A stretch of 64,000 nt of DNA from Amphibalanus amphitrite (lineage: Eukaryota; Arthropoda; Thecostraca; Balanomorpha; Balanidae): assembly GCF_019059575.1 (NCBI RefSeq), contig NW_024881616.1, positions 682,001 through 746,000 on the forward strand, in the 5' to 3' direction. The notes beneath the pieces are model-generated. The model saw nothing but the letters and a program-made list of their open reading frames with translations, was not told where the DNA came from and searched no databases. The translations under genes were made by a program, and so were the position numbers. Below are positions 11,630 to 22,000 of the stretch, one piece after another. Numbering within the stretch: position 1 is the stretch's first letter; each line of letters starts with the position of its first letter.

Positions 11630-13004
11630 ATGGGCGTCTGGTCGTGCCTGCCGGCGCTGCTGGCCGTATGGAGTCTGGTCAGCTGCCAGCCGACCGGCGT
11701 CAGCCGCCAGCAGCTGCAGCCCGCCGTGAGTTCAGCTGGTCAATCCTCACCACAGAGTCGGGAGTTTATACCAACTATCCAACAGAGCCGGGAGTTCATT
11801 GTCCATCACCCGTTGTAGTTGACACCCAGCAGAATTCACCCCGTTAAGTGATACCCAATGCCCAGCGCACTAGCAGTCTCCCACCAACCAAATATTTGGT
11901 TTTGCCTCACCGAAACCCCAAGTATCCGCTAACCGTTCATCAGAATCGAAATATCCCCACCAACCGGCCGCTAGAGCTGTAATTTAGGGCCCACCGGCCC
12001 CCTTCTTAGCCGAGTTCGCAGTTCACATCCCGTCTCCCCGAGCCGTGAGTTTAACTCAGCATCCCCACCCACACGGCACCGTTTGCGTGTCACCCATCAG
12101 ACGCAGCTGACAGCGCACCCCACACCGAGCGGGCGGAGCCGGGCCCGACCGATCCTCATCCCATTTACTCAATGGACCCCGGGGTGCATTAGTCGATACT
12201 CAATCAAAACGTTATTGGGCTTGGACCGTTCCCGGAGTCGGTAAATTGTTCCTCCCTGGTATTGGCAGGATAAGAACAACCCACGCCGAAACTAAACAAA
12301 AAAGGAAAATTACGGCAATCATCTCAGGACTCGTCGACGCTGTATTCTGTCACACTCGTCTACAAATATCCATCGACCTAGCTCGTTATCCACCGCGCTG
12401 CCTTTCAGCTCCGATACGAAGCTGACCGTCCTCTGACCGTTTCCAGGTGTCCTCCCATGACGGAGTGGCGCTGGCGCGTCTACGGCGCTCCAGGACACCG
12501 CGATCAGGTGAGACAGGGGTCAGGGCAGAGTAAGGTCAGGGCCGAGTCAGGGTAGGCTCAACAGGGCAGGGCTCCTGAGAGGTCCATACCTCGGCATACT
12601 GACTGACACTCAAGGTTGGGTCCCAGTCAGGCAGGAACTCTGACGCTCATCAGCGGGGACCAGAAAAAAACATCGATTGATGATATAGAAGAGTAGATTT
12701 CACTTTTCATGCAGGCTCAAGGGATGCTGATTAGAAATGTGACCCTATGAGAGTGCAACCGGGTCAAAACCCGCTATAGGTCCCGGTATCTGTGTGTTAC
12801 CAATGTGTGACCCGTGTGTGACCTGTGTGACCTCAGGAGGCGGCACGGGCCGGTACCTGAAGGCCGGCTCGGCGGTACCGCCCCCGTTCCAGCGGGTCAG
12901 TCAGATGGACAGCGTAGTGATCGAGTGCGAGTTCCGTGGCGCGCCGCCGCCCGTCATCGACTGGCTGCGAGACGGGCGCGTCATCCACCCGGTGAGAGGG
13001 GAGG

Positions 13005-13053
<49 letters not shown>

Positions 13054-16000
13054 AGGGAGTCTGGGAGAGAGGGACGAGGGCGAGGGCAGGTGAGGGAGAC
13101 AGCAACTTACGCCGTAAAACGTACACAAGTGCCCAGTGAGGTAAAGGTCGCTGCGACACTTTCTAACTCGCGGTAACAGAGTCTCGTCAAACATGTGCGG
13201 AAGCCAGATGAAATGCTGGTTTTATCGGCCGGTTAGACGGGCGAGACTGGAAGCCTGTCCCATTTAACACAGAAACAGGATTATCCTGTCGGCGAGCGGC
13301 GAAAAAAACAGACGCGATGTGGCGACCTATATGAAGGAGTATCATAACAAAATATCATTCATTCGCCTACAAAGAGAGAAAGGGATGTCAGAAACAGATG
13401 ATGAGTGAAAGTGTGCCGGACGGAGGCAAATAGCATTGTTCCGTCCGGTTTCCACGTCTAATGGAGCTATGTCATCGCAGGTGTAAGGATTGTCAGTGCA
13501 GGCCACTTCTTGGAACACAATTGAAGAAATCGCATAGTCACACAATTTGTATTCTGTTCACAAATACTGGGAAGGGAGACTTGTTTACACCTTCATTGTA
13601 TCTGTTTTGTTCCATCCTGCCTTACTCTTACAAAGGTAATGCTTTCAGACTTCAGCATGCATATTATTTACCTTAAGTATTTACCTTAAGTAAAGGTCAT
13701 TAGGTACCCTTTCGAGTAATCAGACCCTTTACTCAAGAGATGCCTCCTCTTCTTCTGACGAAGACGAGTAGGCTGCCATGCTAGGTGAGGCCATACATTG
13801 ATGGCCACGATGATCATTAGTATGAGAACTTGTAGTTGAACTTTTCAGGGTGGTCCTTCCATTCCTTCCCCAGTCTGTACTTGAACACATCGACATTTGG
13901 AGCATCGATGGTGTGGGTTGACAGCTTGTTCCATGTCTGAGTTACTCGTGCCGCAAAGAAGGCTTTTCTGGGTCCCAATTGATGCTGAACTTGAAGTTTT
14001 TGATCGTGACCTCGGGTGACACGGCTGAGAGAGTTCTTGAACATGCTGTTGTGACAACACGGGCACTCTCTTTGGAAGTCCACCTTGTCGAAGCCTTTCA
14101 AAATTTTGAAGGTCTCGATGATGTCCGACCGTTTCCGTCGGAATTCCAGAGTAGGTAAATTAAGGCTCCTGAGGCGATCTGAATATGAAAGGTGAGACAG
14201 TCCGTTCACCAGCCTTGTTGCCCGCCGCTGCACCTGTTCGAGTGCATCTTTGTCCTTTTTGAACTTGGGACTCCATATAACAGTTGCATACTCGAGGTGG
14301 GGCCTGACAATGCTTTTGTACAAGGCTTTGAAAATGTCGCTGTCAATGTTTGCAAAGGTATGCTTGATTGCACCAAGAATTCTATTGGCCTTGTTAATCT
14401 GGTTAGTGACATGTTTTGAGAAGGATAGCTTCATGTCTATAGTGACTCCCAGGTCCTTTTCCTCACAGACTGCTTCAAGGGTATGTTTGCCTCCACCCAT
14501 AGTTGTCATGGTATACTCACTTCCAGGATTTGTTGGTCCTAGATGCATGACCTTGCACTTGAGTGGATGAAAGATCATCTGCATTGTTTTTGCCCAATCT
14601 TGCAAAGAGTTGATGTCCTCTTGCAGATTGTGAAGTTCACCATCGCGCTCGTTGATGACTTGGTAGACCTTGGTATCGTCCGCAAACATAGAGATATGAC
14701 AATTTAATAGATTGGGAACATCACAGACAAACATGGAAAACAAGAGAGGCCCGAGCACTGAGCCTTGCGGCACTCCACTTGTTACAAACTCCCAGTCTGA
14801 GAGTGATCCATTGACGTTCACTCTTTGCCGCCTGCCTGTTAGAAAACTCCTTATCCACTGATGAGTCTTTGCATTCACCCCTAGAGCCTGGACCTGGGCT
14901 AGAAGCCGTTCATGGGGCACAGTGTCGAACGCTTTGGCATAGTCCAGAAACACAACATCCACTGGTAAGCTGTGGCTTAGCGCTTCCGTCCAAATATCAA
15001 GAGCTTCCAGTAGGTTTGTGACCGTAGATTTCCCTGTGATGAAACCATGTTGTTGGCGAGCGATAAGATTGTTTGTCTTCAGATGAGCGATGATGTCCTC
15101 GCATATGATCCTCTCCAGAATCTTGCATAATATTGATGTCAGTGACACTGGTCGGTAGTTCGCGGGATCACTTTTGTCGCCTTTTTTAAAGATTGGCGTG
15201 ACGGTGGCCACCTTCCACTGCCGTGGAACTTCTCCAGTTTCAATACTTTTACAGAACAGAGATGTGATGGGTGTCGCAAGTTGGTCAGCAAGTTCGTGCA
15301 AAACACGAGGGTGCATGTTGTCGGGGCCTGGCGATTTATCAATATTCAGTGTTTTCAGCTTGGCATGGACTCGCTGAACAGTTATCGCAACTTGCATCTC
15401 TGCCTCCAAAGGCTTTGGAGCTAGCGTTGGGATCGATGACTTGTCTTCCTTTGTGAAAACGCTTGCGTACTGATGATTCAATATATCAGCCTTGTGCTTG
15501 TCGTTAGTTGCCAGTTCACCATTAGCACTACGCAAGTCCGAGATACCACATTTTGATTTCCTGCGACGGTTGACGTAGTTCCAAAACACTTTGTGATTTC
15601 CTTTGACTTCTTTAGCCAGCTTCGACTCGAATTCCCGCCTTGCTTTCCTGGTCGCGTGGGTAGCTTCATTTCTTGCCTTGACATAACTTTCGTAATCATT
15701 ACTGTCCTTGGTGTTCAGAAAACGAACCCAAGCGTGATGTTTTTTCTTCACCATTCTAAGAGCACTCCGATTCATCCACAGTGGATTTCCTCTTTTCGCT
15801 TTCTTGTTGGTGTCCAGCTTGGGCACGTACCTATCCATTAAATCCGTGATCGTTTGTTCAAGCGTATCTGCCATCTCATGCACAGATTTGCCTTCAAATA
15901 GTCCTTGCCAGTCAACGTCCAGTGCTTTCCTCATTTCTTCATAGTTGGCTTTGTGGTAATTCAGTACCGCATTATGCAAGGCTTCAGCGATGGATGTGAG

Positions 16001-19000
16001 ATATCCCTCATCAGATTAACGTCATATGAACAGCTATGTCATCATATATGGAGCCATTATCTCTAGCAGCCATTAATGGGTGGCACAAGAACAAATTAGG
16101 TACGTTATTTTACAGGGTTCCGGTCTGTGGTATGTTAATTATGTATCAACCGAATAGGCGAATATTTTAATACATCAAATGTGGGTAGGTAACGTGCACA
16201 ACTGGGCAATTGGGCATGCTTAATTAAATCGGCATCTAATTTCGGATTTTCAAATCTATTGTAAGCGTTGCATATCATGATATAACTGCATGATGCAACA
16301 TAGTAGTTGTTGCATCACATAGATAAGAATTGGTCATTTGACGTTTCGTGTAAAAGTTATTGAAGAGGAGAAATAAAGAACCGTTATTTGCGCTAGCCAT
16401 CCCCGTTTATACCCAAAATAGGTTGAACGTGTTTCAACAACAGTTGCGATGAAGTACCCAACCACAATTGAATTTAACGGTAGCCGCAAACTTCATGCTG
16501 TTTCTACGTACTAACTAGTGTACCTGTCTTTGCTCGAATTTGGGCGGAAATTAACCTCTCGGGAATAGTCGCGGATTTGGTGCAAAATGGCACAAACTAG
16601 TGTTAACTTTTCACTGCAGCAGAGAACACTGAAGTTCCCACGAAGGCTTACATTAGACTTCCGCTGTGAACCCAACACTGCCTGCACTGTCTCCAAGGGC
16701 TCAAACATGTGTCACGTGATCTATTGCGCTGGGTCCCACCTCTAAGTCTAGTTCATGGCGCCGTGACATCTCTTGCTCTGTGATTTGAACACCTGACCTG
16801 GCGCCATCATCTGCTGGCCCACATATAACCACGTGACCTGTGGTCGTACTCTTCCTCTCTCTTCATGTCGTGATGTGGTTTGTGAATTGTGGCCATACCG
16901 TGACTAGCGCCACCGGCCACCCTACCATGACCTATGCATCACGTGACCTTAGGTCACACTCAAACGAAGCACGCATACCCTGACCGTCGCATCACGTGGT
17001 CTGCCGGCAGGCGAGTCTGACCGAGAGTCTGGAGGAGCGCACCAACAGTCTGACCAGTCTGTCGGCCGAGCCCACCCAGGCCATCGCCGGCACTCGCGCG
17101 AGGCTCTACCTCGACTGTGTGACGCCCAGGGACCAGGTGAGATCGTTTGACCTACACGGGACAGAGGGTCGTAAAAAGTACATAGACACGAGTCGTAAAA
17201 ACTTGTTGCTACCTACTGTTGGACGTGACACAGCAGAACAGCGAGATGAAGCTAAGGTCAGCTGTTGTGTTGCTAAGGGCGTTTCACATTTCATCGTCAG
17301 AGGTGGTATGTTGATTGGAGCGCTGCTGGCACACCTGATGTGAGGCGAGCGAGCGTGCCTGACGGGTGTTCGTTGTCTCCAGGGTGTCTACACGTGCCGG
17401 GGCCAGACGCCGACGGAGACCAAGAGCGTGTCCACCCGTCTGTTCGTGGATGGTAAGTGACGTCACAAGGGGTACGGAGGGGTGCGGAGGTCACCGACCG
17501 GATCCGCAGACCATTCCTAGTCACACGAGTCGACCGCAAACTCGCCCCGACTCAGCGGCGGGTCACACAGTTGCCAACGCAAATTTAGGTAAAAGGTGTC
17601 GTGTTGGTATGAAGCGCTGCCTTTAAATGGGCTGTGGGTGCTTATCATGCGTACCTACAAACCACAAACTCGTAACCGACTTCCAAATCGGTACCGACGG
17701 GCGACCCACCAACACGAACAACTGTCTGGAGGCCGCTATCAGAGCCGCATCTGAGGAATCGCAGCGTAGAAACCAGCGCCGTCAATGGCTGGTCTCGGCG
17801 ACATACCACGGCCGATCACACCGCCCGCGATCCATTGCCAGTGTGACGCTGTTTGCCTTTTGAGGTCACCTACCTGAGCCCGCCGCGGTCCATTGAGGGA
17901 GCGGCTCTGCTGAGCCAGGGGAGGCCACAGAGGTCACGTTCCTTCACTGGGTACCACGCGGGGATCGTCGAGATCACGGTAATCCGAGAGGATCGGAGTA
18001 ATCATCATCAGAGACCGATAGTACCGCGAGTCACCAGACGGCACGGCGCTGCGAGTACCGGCCAGATGACCGCACCGCGAGTCGTCAGACAGGTCATATG
18101 ACCGCCAGCGGGCACCTGAGGTCCCCTGAGGACACCGCTAAGCACCTGAGGTCACCCGTAGGCACCTGAGGTCACCCGTGGGCACCTGAGTTCATCGCAG
18201 AACACCTGAAGCCACTAGTGGAGATCGGAGGTCACCACTGAGCTTTTGAGGAACATTTGCATTTTTCATCATCACTACTATCATCTAGATCAACAACATA
18301 ATTTTGCTGAATATCAACAACACTCCTCAATAAATATTCATATCAACAAACACATAGACATTGTTTACCAATATCTAACCTAATGCGACGATCGAGTGAA
18401 GACAGATGACCGAGTTGCTGCCTCCACTAACGGAAAACGCCCACAAAGGCGTCTCTAAGCTGGAATGCGTCGGCAGCACAAACCAGAAGTGCCTGCCTGA
18501 GGCGATCAGACACACCCGTAACCCTGGCACTCCCATTCCTTCCGGTAACTCTCCTTCTCCATGAACCCTCCGTCAGTGCCCACACGGAGCTGGAAGGCAA
18601 ACGGCAGTTGACTCACGGCACAATGACGTATGTCGCTACCACACGCCACTGTATTCGTGACCAGTGTGTCGGTATTTACCTTAGTGCGTACCTTTGTTGA
18701 AAGGACCCAAAGCACCTTGAATTCAAGGCTGTTATGGACGTCATATGTGAACTTGTCATACACATTGAAAGAGAAATGACCGAAATTGGTGTGATCTATA
18801 GAGGCTGCATTTCGGCACTTTAGATGCAATGGAATACATGCAGCTGTGCTCGTATATCAGCGTTATAATTTGTATCGAAGCATTTCAAAGGGTACAGAAG
18901 TATCGCCTATAGTGAGATTTAATTCTAGTGATATTTAATGCCACATCTCTTCTCTCTCTAATAATTATCCGCGGCATCATATCACCGAAATGTAATTCTA

Positions 19001-22000
19001 CCAGAATGAAACTGCCGAATTACTTCGGGATTGTGTTTCACAAACAGCTCATTTGTGCTTCAGTCTAGCGTTACTCAGCATCACATTTGTCCACCGAACT
19101 CCATCAGAATCTGCTGCCCACATCCCTTTGAGATCCGATATTCCATCCGTTTCCACTGGGTTACCGGCCCCGAGGTCCTCTATCCGATGTTAATTCTGTC
19201 GTCAGGCCTGCGGCGGGGACCGTGGGAGGACGGCGACCTCTGACCTCACACGGTCGATGAAGTGAACTCGCTCGGTCTATGTAGTCTATACCTTGATCGT
19301 CATTCACGCGTGGTTTCCGACCCGCTCAGTGTCATCTGCAGCCCATCGGCCGATGTTTCCATCCCGATCCACCGTCTGGTTTTGAGACCGATCAGTACCT
19401 TCTTTTGATGCTCTGTCGCTCTGAACCTCAACGTTCGTTTAAACACATTTTGACAGTCGAGCACGAGCGTTTAAAGTCATTTTCAATCAGACGGACTTGG
19501 ATTAGCATTGAGCAGTGGAAAGAAAAATTCTCGTTTGACATGTTCGACTTTTATAAAGGCTATTCTTGGTATTGTATCGACCTTCGTCTGTCCAGCTCTG
19601 GTGTCTGCCTGGTGCGTTCCGCTCTGCTGTCTGATCTGACTGTTTTCGCGTCTGTCCTGTCTGTTTTCACGCCTGTCCTGTCTGTGTTCACGTCTTTCCA
19701 CCACTGATGTTTGTCTGGCACATCAACTGCTGTCTGCTGTCTGACTTGTCTGTTTTCACGCCTGTCCCGTCTGTTTTTACGTCTCACGTCTGTCCAGCTC
19801 TGCCGCCTGTCCTGTCTGTTGTCACGCCTGTCCCGTCTGTTTCAGAGCCGCTCAGCGTTGAGAGCGCCGCCCTCTGCGAGCGTGTCAAAGACATGGACGT
19901 GTCTCCGGCCCGCATCATCCAGTGGAGAAGACAAATTCTCGCCCAGTGAGTATACAAAAATCGACATCAAGCGCCGGGAGTGAGCGACACATGGCCGGAT
20001 CCTCATTCATTTGTTACTCATTAAACACGCAAGGGACGTCGGTAGATTCACGGACTACTTGAATTATAAATTTGAATGTAGTTTAGTAATTACCGCAACT
20101 TACTATAGATAGGTATAATGCTCAGGAGACATATGGTGCGAAACAAGACTAAAACAAAAAGTCGGTCAGTCTTTGAGACGTAACAGTTTGTCTAGCGTGG
20201 TGGTTACTGGTTACCAACTGCAGAGGCTAGGCGGTAGACGAAATACAGGAAGTAATTACTATTCATGTAGGAAGGTTCCCGATCAGATATGCCCGGCAGA
20301 ACAATCTCCGAACCTTGGCGGTTTATCGGTATGCACATCGTGCCGCCATCTGCATACCACGTTTAGCTATAGCCCATTAATATCGTCGAATGATTGACTG
20401 TACCGGCCAGATATCTGGCAGCGAGCTTTTATGGTCCATGGCAGCCTACAGAGCCTTGCCGTCTGACATGTAACTAAGCTTCGACAGGGCGTATACGAGA
20501 TTAGCCCCTCACACTAATGCCCCACTGAACTGCAGTTAAGAAATAACGACTCTGCCAACTTCTGGGTAGCGTATTACCGGGCCGGATGCTGGCGTTCAGT
20601 GCACTGACATATTTAAGCCGTGTCAGCCCGGAGACGGAGTCCGGTGGGCAGGACAACGCGGCCCGAAATAGCCGACCGCTGATCCCAGCCATTAGACTGT
20701 GACAGAGACCGCGCTGTGACAGGTCACTCATTGTCACACCGTGTCCGTCACACTGTGTCTGTCACACTGTGTCTGTCACACTGTGTCTGTCACACTGTGT
20801 CTGTCACACAGTGTCTGTCACACAGTGTCTGTCACACTGTGTCTGTCACACTGTGTCTGTCACACCGGCACTAGCACTGACAGGTGAAAAGCTGAACGAA
20901 GCATGAACCATCCGGTTTCCCTGTTATCCACTGCGTCTCACTGAGACTTTGGACCATTCCGCCTCCCTCCTGAGGCATTTCCCTTGTGTCCCCACTTATT
21001 CGTCTTCCTCGTCCCTCTTGAGAAGTTCTGTATTTCTCTGCTCCCTTCCGTCTCCCTCCTGAGACCCTGTGTGTCTCCTGACCCGTCCCATCCCCCTCCT
21101 AAGACCCGGTGCGTCTCCCCTGCCCACCCAGTCTCCTTCCTTTGACATCCTACGTATCTCCCTGAGTCCCTGACCCCTCCCGTCTCCCCCGTGAGGCCCT
21201 GTGCGCTTCGCTGACTCACCCCTTCTCCCTTTTACAGGATCGGCGACCCGGTGCGTCTGATCTGCGAGACGACCGGCTACCCGGCCCCGTTGATATCATG
21301 GCACAAAAACGAAGAGCCCATCGCCACCGGCGACCCGCGGGTCACGGTAAGAAACCGAGCACCACGCGGCAGGGTTTGGGTGAACAGTGAAATAGATTGC
21401 AGGAATTCTAGTACAATGCGTGACGTCTTTTGGCGGCTACAATTAATTCATCCACAAAACCTCACAAAGCATAACCATTCATCATTCCCCTGCCCGCAGT
21501 ACAAACATACACATGGCAGCTTTATAAGCATGGTATAAATAGATGGCGAAATGTGCTGTGAATATTTCTTTTCTTTTCTTTTTTGCTGCGGGGCATCCAA
21601 GTACCTAGGTATCAGCTGCTGTAAGACGTTAACTATTCATGCCATTACTTGCGATTGTTGATGATCGCGCTATTTTTAGCATCTTTTCCTATCCTCTCGG
21701 CAAATACAATGTCCCCCAGGTATACTGGCTACCGTACAATTAGAATGCTGCGGCGCCCATAAATCCCAATTATCCGCGTCTCTCGGTACCTCGTGTAGTC
21801 TGGTGCTGTTCAGGGTTCAGCGGCACCACACATCTTCACAGGGACGTGCGTGAGGAGGGATCTGTCCTCATCGGGCTCCGACAAACGACCCAAAAATACA
21901 CTTCTAGTGGAGCCAAGCCGCTTCAGAAGTCAAGCTCATTAGAAACTATTCAGGCCATTCCGTGCCGCAATCCCCATCGGATGGGCCAGCCAATTACGTT

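Noticed and set aside
14192..15841. Plus-strand frames of 60-106 codons
   Set aside because: Antisense shadows of the retrotransposon polymerase.
17284..17626. Open frames on both strands around the ImpL2 exon at 17383
   Set aside because: Only the GVYTCRG frame carries the Ig cysteine motif and proper splice sites; the rest are shadows.
20732..20866. Regular 14-bp repeats resembling a CRISPR array
   Set aside because: There are no unique spacers; units are head to tail, and the setting is an animal intron.
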